From a virus: 20,924 nucleotides of DNA. Shown here in pieces: positions 7,541 to 13,752 of the stretch. The translations under genes and the position numbers were made by a program. The DNA lies in IMG/VR virus record IMGVR_UViG_3300020442_000737, positions 1-20,924 of that record, one strand, 5' to 3'. Every line of letters begins with the position of its first letter. Positions within the stretch are counted from its first letter, which is position 1. The notes below the pieces were generated by a model. It did no database searches. It saw nothing but the letters and a program-made list of their open reading frames with translations, and was not told where the DNA came from.

Positions 7541-9327
7541 TATCCTACTACGTTATAAGTCATTCTTGAGAACATATCGTGAGCATTGTCCTTCATTGAA
7601 GAACTCATGAAAGGAACTCCACCTCCATCAGGTTTATTTGAAGAACCTCTAGCAACACCGCCAGATGGGGTTGGTTGACCGCCTCCGCCACCTACAGGAA
7701 CAACACTAACTCCACCACCTTTTCTAGCTGGTTGAGCAACCTGTTGACTAACTTTTTTCATCACTTGTGATTGTTCTGGTGCAGCTTCAACCTTTACTTT
7801 GTTAGGGTCAACTTCCGTACCAGTTACAAACTCGGGAACTGCCATCGTTCCCTTACCAGATACCTCTTCATTGAGGAATTGATTATCTCCAGCACCACCT
7901 CTCCAGATACTATTTGTTAGTGTCTGGTAATTCTTTGCACTCGCTCTGAATGATGTTCTGTCTTGAACAAATGTCTGTGCGTTCTTAATCAATTCTGGGT
8001 TACGCATTGCAGCAATAGTCGATCTGATTTGTTGTTCAGCGACTTCTGCAGTCTCACCTTTTTTCTTCATTCTAAATTTAACTGCATCTTCAAGAGTTTT
8101 GATGTTTTTTGCATCTGGATCAATATTATCATTCTGGTCAAACATCACTGCAAACTGACCCTTAGCAGTAGCAACTTCAGTCGCACTCTGACCTCTTTGA
8201 CCCATTCTATTATAAACAGCTTGAGCAACGTCTGCCCTTGCTTGATCAGTACCAGCTTCCATACTTGCAAGTGTTGCAGTAGTATAGAGATCTTGATCTT
8301 CTGAAGGCATAGCACCTCCACCACCACCCATAGATGAACTATCAGTACTACCACCACCACTTCCAGTAGCTGGTGTAGTTTGGGTCGGTGTTGTTTTGGC
8401 AGGTTTCGTTAAACTATCGATTGCATTATTAAATTGATCAAGAACCTGATTGAACTTTTCAAGTAGTTTCTGACTTAGAGGTTGTTCAACAACGGGTTCG
8501 GGTAGTTCTGGTGGAGCTGTAGGGGAACCCTGTACAGCAGGTGCTAGTGCCATTCCACCACCTAACAATCCTGCCCCTCCCAGGAGCATTCCAGCTGTAC
8601 CCATTCCACGTCTTCTTCTGGGTCTTGGTCTTGATGTTGGTGTTTGATTGGGTTTTCTTGGTGGACGTTTATTTCCTCCACCAAATCCAGGTATTCTAGG
8701 CAATCTAAAACCACCACCGCCACCACCGCCACTATTTTTGGCTGCGTCTTTTAGTTGTTTGATTATTTTTTTAAGAGTCTTAGCGACTGTTTCACCAACT
8801 ATAAACAATTCATTAAATCCAGTCCTTAGATTCTTAATTCCTTGTCTTAAGAATGCTAATCTCTTTCTATCACTTAGGAATCTGATGAAGTCCAGACCAC
8901 TGCGGAGCATGTCCAAGAATCCACCAAGCAGATTCGTTGGTTTATTACTCTCAGCGTCGTCAATACTTCTTCTATGTTCTGCCTTTAATCTATCTAATAC
9001 TGGACTGACAATATTAGTGACATTACTCTGAAGTTGAGTAATCGCATCCCCAAATTGATTATTGATATTGGTTGAAATGGATTTGATCAGAGATCCATTA
9101 CCTGGGTCTTTTGCTTTGACTCCAGCACCAAATTTTACAATCTTATTTGCAGGACTTTCTTCTTTACTTCTAACCTGACCTTCACGTCTTAGTGAACTGA
9201 AAAATCTATCTTGAAATCTATCTGTTGTTGGTTGTTTTTTATTACCACTAAAACCTCCTACACGAGGAGCTGCAAAAGAACCCATCGCACCATCAGTATT
9301 CCCTCCAGTTGCACCAATTTTAGCCAC
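7540..9327 (-). CDS. Tape measure candidate with SleB-like cell wall hydrolase domain
   Basis: 595-aa protein (T4 tape measure gp29 is 590 aa). It lies directly after the gp26/gp51-like chaperone genes, the usual place for a tape measure. Residues ~50-190 are helical, then come a poly-Gly stretch (~195-210), a basic Pro/Arg segment, a hydrophobic Gly/Leu segment (~245-265), and a Thr/Ser/Gly linker. Residues ~345-470 resemble SleB-type hydrolases: LASMEAG with candidate catalytic Glu357, ARADVAQAVYNRM, then KGQFAVMFDQ. The end is disordered and Gly-rich. The start codon is GTG, overlapping the upstream stop by 8 nt, with no clear Shine-Dalgarno, so coupled translation is likely. The hydrolase fold is moderately clear. 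The tape-measure role is inferred from size and place; the 710-aa neighbour is an alternative. Confidence 0.6.
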   Translation of the reverse strand: MAKIGATGGNTDGAMGSFAAPRVGGFSGNKKQPTTDRFQDRFFSSLRREGQVRSKEESPANKIVKFGAGVKAKDPGNGSLIKSISTNINNQFGDAITQLQSNVTNIVSPVLDRLKAEHRRSIDDAESNKPTNLLGGFLDMLRSGLDFIRFLSDRKRLAFLRQGIKNLRTGFNELFIVGETVAKTLKKIIKQLKDAAKNSGGGGGGGFRLPRIPGFGGGNKRPPRKPNQTPTSRPRPRRRRGMGTAGMLLGGAGLLGGGMALAPAVQGSPTAPPELPEPVVEQPLSQKLLEKFNQVLDQFNNAIDSLTKPAKTTPTQTTPATGSGGGSTDSSSMGGGGGAMPSEDQDLYTTATLASMEAGTDQARADVAQAVYNRMGQRGQSATEVATAKGQFAVMFDQNDNIDPDAKNIKTLEDAVKFRMKKKGETAEVAEQQIRSTIAAMRNPELIKNAQTFVQDRTSFRASAKNYQTLTNSIWRGGAGDNQFLNEEVSGKGTMAVPEFVTGTEVDPNKVKVEAAPEQSQVMKKVSQQVAQPARKGGGVSVVPVGGGGGQPTPSGGVARGSSNKPDGGGVPFMSSSMKDNAHDMFSRMTYNVVG

Positions 9328-9502
9328 GGCGTTCTCGTTGTTTTACTTTCTCGTTTTCTTCATCAATATGTTGTTTCAATAGAGCAAGATAAATGTCACG
9401 TTCCCAAGGGATGAGGTTTTCTACCTCTGTTAAGCTATATTTATGGAACTGCAGGAGAGCGAAGTTGATTCGATAGTATGACTCAAGTGAGATGTGAGCC
9501 AT
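9320..9502 (-). CDS. gp51-like hub/tape-measure assembly chaperone (second frame of gp26 pair)
   Basis: 60-aa protein containing LPWERDIYLALL-type sequence (here LIPWERDIYLALLKQHIDEE), a helical acidic pattern typical of the small second tape-measure chaperone downstream of gpG/gp26-type genes. T4 gp51 is larger, so the assignment rests on place and pattern. The ATG is 2 nt after the gp26 stop and lies exactly in the -1 frame relative to gp26. No stop occurs between the slippery site at 9517-9511 and this frame, so it may be made mainly as the C-terminal part of a 304-aa gp26 fusion and less as a free protein. Its stop overlaps the GTG of the tape-measure candidate by 8 nt. Confidence 0.6.
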   Translation of the reverse strand: MAHISLESYYRINFALLQFHKYSLTEVENLIPWERDIYLALLKQHIDEENEKVKQRERRG

Positions 9503-9519
9503 GATCAGGCGAAAAAACT
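9480..9519 (-). promoter_or_regulatory. Candidate -1 programmed ribosomal frameshift site (gp26/gp51-like)
   Basis: On the minus strand the last gp26 codons read AGT TTT TTC GCC TGA, giving the canonical X XXY YYZ heptamer T TTT TTC at 9517-9511, two codons before the stop. A -1 slip continues as CGC CTG ATC ATG GCT..., entering the 60-aa frame with no stop and giving a 304-residue fusion. Ten bases downstream a weak stem can form, GGCTCA (9500-9495) with TGAGTC (9485-9480), including one G-U pair. The arrangement matches the gpG/gpGT tail-chaperone frameshift of lambda. Frameshifting itself is inferred. Confidence 0.65.
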
Positions 9520-10233
9520 GGTCAACCCCTCCAACGTTACTTCACTCTCAACACCAGTCTTAGGATTTTTGACCTTAAAGGTGTGAGATAGTTTAGGCAT
9601 AGTGGTGAAGAAGTCTTCAATCATCTTGAATTGTGCAGACTGCATACCTTCAAGGAACTGAGTCAGTTCTTTCTTAGTGCAATCTGATGCTGCCCATGCC
9701 TCTTCCTCTGTGAAGATGGTATCAATACAAGAACTAATCACCTCGAAAGATCTTTCAATAGTTGAAACATCTTCATTACCTTCAAATTCAAAGTTCTCTT
9801 CAATGAATTGTTTGAGAGATGGATACTTCATTCTCAAAACAATCTTATCGTCCAACTTAATATCTTTACTATGCCCTTCTGGTTTTACAACTTGAATCTG
9901 ATCAACAAATAGTTTTACAGGTACAGTCGTTTCACCATCATCAGAACAAGTTACGATAAGATCGATTGCCTCACCAACAGACTTACCACGAACATTCAAG
10001 AACAAGTATTCAATATCAAAAGAAGGAAGATCTTCAATCTTTACTCCTCTGGTTTGAACGCAGTCTTTAAGAACTTGTTTGATAGCGTTCGTAATCTGTG
10101 TAGGGTCTTGACTTTCTAATGCGAGAATGAGAACTTTCTCTTCTTTAACTAGAAATGGACGATACTTAATTTTCTTCCCCGTAGAAGGAAGTTCCAACTC
10201 ATAAGTTGGAGTAGAAATCTTAGGTAATGGCAT
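9505..10233 (-). CDS. 26: Baseplate hub assembly chaperone gp26
   Basis: 242-aa protein (T4 gp26 is 208 aa). It matches the T4 base plate protein family: MPLPKISTPTYELELPSTG near the start, then YRPFLVKEEKVLILALES at ~25-42, a central FDIEYLFLNVRGKSVGE segment, and an acidic helical C-terminal half. The N-terminal fold is the same as in phage tail assembly chaperones of the gpG type. In T4, gp26 acts with gp51 and gp28 in hub/tape-measure assembly and is not a major virion part. The gene starts 31 nt after the upstream gene and has a late-promoter-like AATAAATA about 25 nt before its ATG, but no clear Shine-Dalgarno. Its 3' end carries the slippery heptamer described separately. Confidence 0.85.
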   Translation of the reverse strand: MPLPKISTPTYELELPSTGKKIKYRPFLVKEEKVLILALESQDPTQITNAIKQVLKDCVQTRGVKIEDLPSFDIEYLFLNVRGKSVGEAIDLIVTCSDDGETTVPVKLFVDQIQVVKPEGHSKDIKLDDKIVLRMKYPSLKQFIEENFEFEGNEDVSTIERSFEVISSCIDTIFTEEEAWAASDCTKKELTQFLEGMQSAQFKMIEDFFTTMPKLSHTFKVKNPKTGVESEVTLEGLTSFFA

Positions 10234-10258
10234 GAACGATGATGTAGTCAGATATTTT

Positions 10259-10266
10259 TATTTATT
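10259..10266 (-). promoter_or_regulatory. Candidate late promoter for gp26
   Basis: The minus strand reads AATAAATA at 10266-10259, matching the relaxed cyanophage late motif NATAAATA. It overlaps the stop codon of the upstream gene and ends 25 nt before the gp26 ATG, close to the 19-nt spacing seen for the consensus late promoter of gp4. This would start a hub/tape-measure transcript. Confidence 0.45.
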
Positions 10267-11266
10267 AAGCGATATTGGAGCCCGTTCCAAACAAATCATT
10301 TGCACCAACACCTAGATTGACATCCAATCCGTTGAATGCATTATAGAAGTTATTATTCAATAAAGTGTCTCCAGAATACAATGATGGAGCACCAGATACA
10401 AGAACTTGTTGATTTGTTGCAGGGTCCAATGCAGATTGTTGATTGCTAGCATTGAATGGATTCTGAGAATTACCAGTACCAGCATGATCTAAAGTGATGT
10501 ATCTTGTATATCCAAGAGTAACACTAACTCTCATAATATCGGAGTTTTCATATCCAAGTCTGATATTATCAACTGAAATTGGATATGCATCAATAAGTCT
10601 ATAGGTGATCATGTTAGGTGTTGCAGTTACATAACCACCATCGACATGAACATCTCTCTCAAATTTAGTAATGCTGATTTCTCTCTTATATCTGTCTGGA
10701 TATCTAAACTGCAAGAAGTCATTTCTCATGATTCTGTTGACTTGTCCACTATTACTTCCAGTAGTATCTCTACCACCGAGACTTAGTGCAGCGATGAAGT
10801 TTGCCCACTCTTGCCATAGTCTTAGAATACCATAATCTGCACCAACATAGAATGATAAATTTACAGGTGTAAACGTTCTGGTATTAACGAATTGTTCTTG
10901 CAATCCTTGTCTATCACCCATAGTAGTAGCACGACCAAGTTCATATCCAGGTAGTGCTGCACCATCACACATAAACTCATAACGTAAAGACTTTAGGTTC
11001 TCGTTAGGAACGTTTGCATTGAAGTTTCCAAGAACACCACAACTAGTCAACCAGTCAGTGACATTTTGATCTGCTTGATTTCCTCCAGAATCGCCCAAGT
11101 GTAAACTAATTTTGTATTGGGATGTCATGGCGAGTTCGCCAAACATATCCATTACACTAGGCAAAGAGGCACGACCATCCTTCGTAGCCCGAGGAGTGGT
11201 CATTTTTGTGTAGATTGGATCTACTCTGAATAAATTTTGGTCTCCTGCAGTTCCTGAAGATGCCAC
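10265..11266 (-). CDS. Tail-tube-fold virion protein, gp54-like tube initiator candidate
   Basis: 333 aa from the GTG at 11266 (T4 gp54 is 320 aa). Conserved-looking pieces are SLPSVMDMFGELAMTSQ, CDGAALPG with TFTPVNLSFYV, a LWQEWANFI helix, and near the C-terminus RYKREISITKFERD, ITYRLIDAYPISVDNIRL and MRVSVTLGYTRYITL. This succession is typical of gp19-fold proteins (tail tube, gp48, gp54). T4 gp54 and gp48 together start the tail tube, and gp48 is encoded nearby on the other strand. The reading frame stays open further up to 11653, but that part runs antisense through gp4 and looks non-coding. GTG 11266 abuts the divergent late promoter. ATG 11203 is the alternative start; neither has a good ribosome binding site, and I see no promoter. 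Confidence 0.6.
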   Translation of the reverse strand: MASSGTAGDQNLFRVDPIYTKMTTPRATKDGRASLPSVMDMFGELAMTSQYKISLHLGDSGGNQADQNVTDWLTSCGVLGNFNANVPNENLKSLRYEFMCDGAALPGYELGRATTMGDRQGLQEQFVNTRTFTPVNLSFYVGADYGILRLWQEWANFIAALSLGGRDTTGSNSGQVNRIMRNDFLQFRYPDRYKREISITKFERDVHVDGGYVTATPNMITYRLIDAYPISVDNIRLGYENSDIMRVSVTLGYTRYITLDHAGTGNSQNPFNASNQQSALDPATNQQVLVSGAPSLYSGDTLLNNNFYNAFNGLDVNLGVGANDLFGTGSNIA

Positions 11267-11274
11267 TATAAATA
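11267..11274 (+). promoter_or_regulatory. T4-type late promoter for the gp4-gp53 operon
   Basis: A perfect TATAAATA, preceded by C and followed by a T-rich run, lies 19 nt before the gp4 ATG, with GAGG (11281-11284) in between as the ribosome binding site. The element and spacing are typical of late promoters read by host RNA polymerase with a gp55-type sigma factor and gp33. Confidence 0.75.
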
Positions 11275-11293
11275 TTTTTTGAGGATCTATACT

Positions 11294-11737
11294 ATGTATA
11301 TGAGTTATAAGGGTAGATATAAACCAGAGAATCCCAAAAAGTACAAGGGCGACTCGGGTAACATCGTTTATCGTTCTCTTTGGGAACGAAAATTCATGAG
11401 ATATTGTGATTTGAATGAGAATGTGAACCAGTGGCAATCTGAAGAGTTTTTCATTCCTTATCGTTCCCCTATTGATGGAAAGATGCACAGGTATTTTCCT
11501 GACTTCTTTGTGAAATATAATGATGCAAATGGCAGACAACGATGTGTTGTCATTGAAGTCAAACCTGCAAAAGAAGTAAAGATGCCTGAAAAGAATCCTA
11601 AGAGAAGGACAAAAGCATGGGCATATAGTGTCCAGACTTGGGTAGTGAACCAAGCGAAGTGGGATGCAGCAAAAGAGTATTGTGCAGATCGTAACTATGA
11701 ATTCCGAATCATGACCGAGAAGGAGTTAGGGGTATGA
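11294..11737 (+). CDS. 4: Head completion protein gp4, nuclease-like fold
   Basis: 147 aa from ATG 11294 (T4 gp4 is 150 aa). The pattern is that of gp4/gp50: KGRYKPENPKKYKGD, NIVYRSLWERKFMRYCD, QWQSEEFFIPY, DGKMHRYFPDFFV, VVIEVKPAKE. Asp70 and Glu88-x-Lys90, with Glu31 upstream, form a PD-(D/E)XK-like set shared with TnsA-type endonucleases. In T4, gp4 acts on the filled head before tail joining. GAGG at 11281-11284 is 9 nt before ATG 11294; a second ATG at 11300 gives MSYKGRY, which looks more like family N-termini but is 15 nt from GAGG. A TTG further up at 11279 is unlikely. The stop overlaps the next start (ATGA). Confidence 0.85.
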   Translation: MYMSYKGRYKPENPKKYKGDSGNIVYRSLWERKFMRYCDLNENVNQWQSEEFFIPYRSPIDGKMHRYFPDFFVKYNDANGRQRCVVIEVKPAKEVKMPEKNPKRRTKAWAYSVQTWVVNQAKWDAAKEYCADRNYEFRIMTEKELGV

Positions 11738-12270
11738 GTTTTGAATTCATAGATGGTCAATACGAATCAGGAAAAGGATTTGGATATGAATTAAAAGAGA
11801 ACTTTAAGGGAAAAAATGTAAAGAACTCAGTATACACTAATGCAGTTATCGAGTATCTAAGCAACTTAGAACAATTCGATATCAATGAGATGGATACTGG
11901 TGGTATCAACATTGGTAGACTATATTTTTTCTTTTATCAAGCAACAACTCCAGGTTTGGCATACTATGATACTCAACCTCTTGTCTACATCACTGAAGTA
12001 AATTATAACGCAGGATACTTTATTGGTGCTAATATGCACTATCTAAATACAAAACATCGAGAAGGGATTGCACAAAGCCTAATAAATAAAGGCAGTACAG
12101 TAGCTGTTCCTCGCAAAACCATTCATCGTTATCTATTTTCTGGGGTCGCCGGTGGATTCATGAGAGTGCCTGAAAAAGACTGGCCTTCTATTGCAATGTT
12201 ACCCATGGAAAAATTTGTTGATACGAGAGGACAACCATTCCCTAAACACCGAGCTTGGAACAAACCATAA
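11734..12270 (+). CDS. Conserved phage morphogenesis protein of unknown function
   Basis: 178-aa protein that I cannot name with confidence. It has a central hydrophobic/aromatic block (IGRLYFFFYQATTPG), then YYDTQPLVYITEV, GYFIGANMHYL with TKHR, a later PRKTIHRYLFSG, and WPSIAMLPMEKFV near the end. The series YYDxxPL, G-F-x-G-x-N-x-H-Y-L, R-Y-L, W-x-x-A-x-x-L-P is one I associate with small proteins in the packaging/head-tail region of marine T4-like phages. No signal peptide or membrane segment is evident. It overlaps gp4 by 4 nt and its stop directly abuts the gp48 ATG, so it is part of the same late operon and probably acts in head or tail assembly. Confidence 0.7.
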   Translation: MSFEFIDGQYESGKGFGYELKENFKGKNVKNSVYTNAVIEYLSNLEQFDINEMDTGGINIGRLYFFFYQATTPGLAYYDTQPLVYITEVNYNAGYFIGANMHYLNTKHREGIAQSLINKGSTVAVPRKTIHRYLFSGVAGGFMRVPEKDWPSIAMLPMEKFVDTRGQPFPKHRAWNKP

Positions 12271-13749
12271 ATGGCACTTAAAAAAGTCAACAAGAAACCA
12301 ATCTTTAATAAGAACGGATTGGACTATTATCCTTTCTGGGATAGTAAAACTGGAAAAGTTTTAATTCAGGTAGAAAATCCCAGTGCGGCTGATAAACCTG
12401 TCTTTGAAAACGGAAACTGGAATGTAAATGCAGATGCTATTGGACTAACAGAACAAGAAAAAGCGGTATATTGGGAAACGACAAAACAATCAATTCAAAA
12501 ATCATATGATGCTGTTCCTCTTACAGGTGGTCAGGGAGGTAAAAAGAAGAAGAAAGCTGTTTTGCCACAATGGGTAAAAGTCGGAGTTAATCCTAACCAA
12601 ACAGCATTAACACCAGGTCAACCAGTTTTGGGTACTGGAGTTGGAGCTGGTGTTAATGGTAATCAGCTTAATTATGGAGTACCAACTCCTAATCTGGGTG
12701 AGACTATTGTGGAAGCTCAGGGCAATTTTGCAACTTATAAAAAATTTTTCAAGGGAACTGAATTTCAAAAAGCGTTTGATGGTGCAAAGTATCCTTATGA
12801 CATGGATACAGTGCATCAAGATCATGTCGTAATCAGTGCGATGGCGTACAGACCAGCATTTGCAGATGAGTTATTTTCAAAGAGTGGAAGTGCTTTGAAT
12901 GGGGGTATTCAATCTAAAGGTAATAAGTTTAAGAGACTCTCTACAATCTATCTACCTATGCCTGCAGGCATTAGTGATGCAAATTCAGTAGATTGGCAAG
13001 GTGATGAATTAGGCGCACTCGCTGCTGACGCAATGAATAATATTGGAGGTCTTGCTGGTGGTGGTGTCGTCGGTGGTATTTTGGGATTGTTTGGTATCGG
13101 TGGTGCAGGTGCTGGAGCAAGTGCAGCAGATATGTTAGACAAACTTACTAGCCTTGGAGATGGTGACTTTAAGGAACTTGCAGGAGCTGCTGTTAATTCT
13201 AAAATTCTGAATATGGCTGGTTATGCAGTCAGTCCTGAATCAATTCTTGCAAGAAAGTCTGGTATTATTCCAAATAATAATAACGAACTTCTCTTTAAAG
13301 GTGTGACAATGAGAAGTTTCACCTTCACTTATAAAATGTCACCAAGAAATCCAGAAGAAGCTGATCAAATTAGAAAGATTATTAGATATTTCAAATTTAA
13401 TATGGCAGCAAAGAAAAAGACTGGTGGAGGAAGTGCAAATGTGGCTGGAGGAACTTCTTTCTTCTTGGGTACTCCAGATATATTTGAAATGAAATTCATG
13501 ACTAATATAAATGGTCAGATAGTGGAGAACCCAGCTGTCGGTATGATGAAACCGATGGCATTGAAGAAATTTGGATGTAATTATACTCCAGATGGTCTTT
13601 GGGCAGCATATACTGATGGTCAACCCGTTCAAGTTCAATTCTCATGCGATTTCCAAGAACTAGAACCAATCTTCGATACAGATTATATTGGTGTAGCAGG
13701 TGAAAATAAAAACCTTAGACCAGTATCAGACAACGCAGTAGGTTGGTAA
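12271..13749 (+). CDS. 48: Baseplate tail tube cap protein gp48
   Basis: 492-aa protein (T4 gp48 is 364 aa). The C-terminal half is characteristic of the T4 tail-cap family: STIYLPMPAGISDANSVDW, a Gly/Ala-rich hydrophobic stretch (~250-285), LLFKGVTMRSFTFTYKMSPR with PEEADQIRKIIRYFK, then FFLGTPDIFEMKFM, CNYTPDGLWAAYTDG and a FQELEPIFDTDY ending. It sits on the hub and, with gp54, nucleates the tube. The N-terminal ~170 residues (with KKKKK at ~92-96 and a Pro/Gly linker) are extra compared with T4 and may be cyanophage-specific. The ATG directly follows the upstream stop. The next gene starts 3 nt after its stop. Confidence 0.88.
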   Translation: MALKKVNKKPIFNKNGLDYYPFWDSKTGKVLIQVENPSAADKPVFENGNWNVNADAIGLTEQEKAVYWETTKQSIQKSYDAVPLTGGQGGKKKKKAVLPQWVKVGVNPNQTALTPGQPVLGTGVGAGVNGNQLNYGVPTPNLGETIVEAQGNFATYKKFFKGTEFQKAFDGAKYPYDMDTVHQDHVVISAMAYRPAFADELFSKSGSALNGGIQSKGNKFKRLSTIYLPMPAGISDANSVDWQGDELGALAADAMNNIGGLAGGGVVGGILGLFGIGGAGAGASAADMLDKLTSLGDGDFKELAGAAVNSKILNMAGYAVSPESILARKSGIIPNNNNELLFKGVTMRSFTFTYKMSPRNPEEADQIRKIIRYFKFNMAAKKKTGGGSANVAGGTSFFLGTPDIFEMKFMTNINGQIVENPAVGMMKPMALKKFGCNYTPDGLWAAYTDGQPVQVQFSCDFQELEPIFDTDYIGVAGENKNLRPVSDNAVGW

Positions 13750-13752
13750 CCC

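Noticed and set aside
9438-9445. CATAAATA on the minus strand inside the gp51-like gene
   Set aside because: Fits the relaxed late motif, but lies within coding sequence ~110 nt from the next start, and a better placed element exists before gp26.
11211-11225. Short inverted repeat GTAGAT-CCA-ATCTAC
   Set aside because: Six-base stem inside a coding region with no T-run; not enough for a terminator or operator.
11267-11653. Upstream extension of the tail-tube-like reading frame (462-aa version)
   Set aside because: The added 129 residues run antisense through gp4, have non-phage-like composition (many Cys, His, Phe, Ile) and cross the gp4 late promoter; the protein most likely starts at 11266 or 11203.
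12081-12088. AATAAATA on the plus strand inside the 178-aa gene
   Set aside because: Relaxed late motif but ~180 nt before gp48 and inside a conserved coding region; chance match likely.
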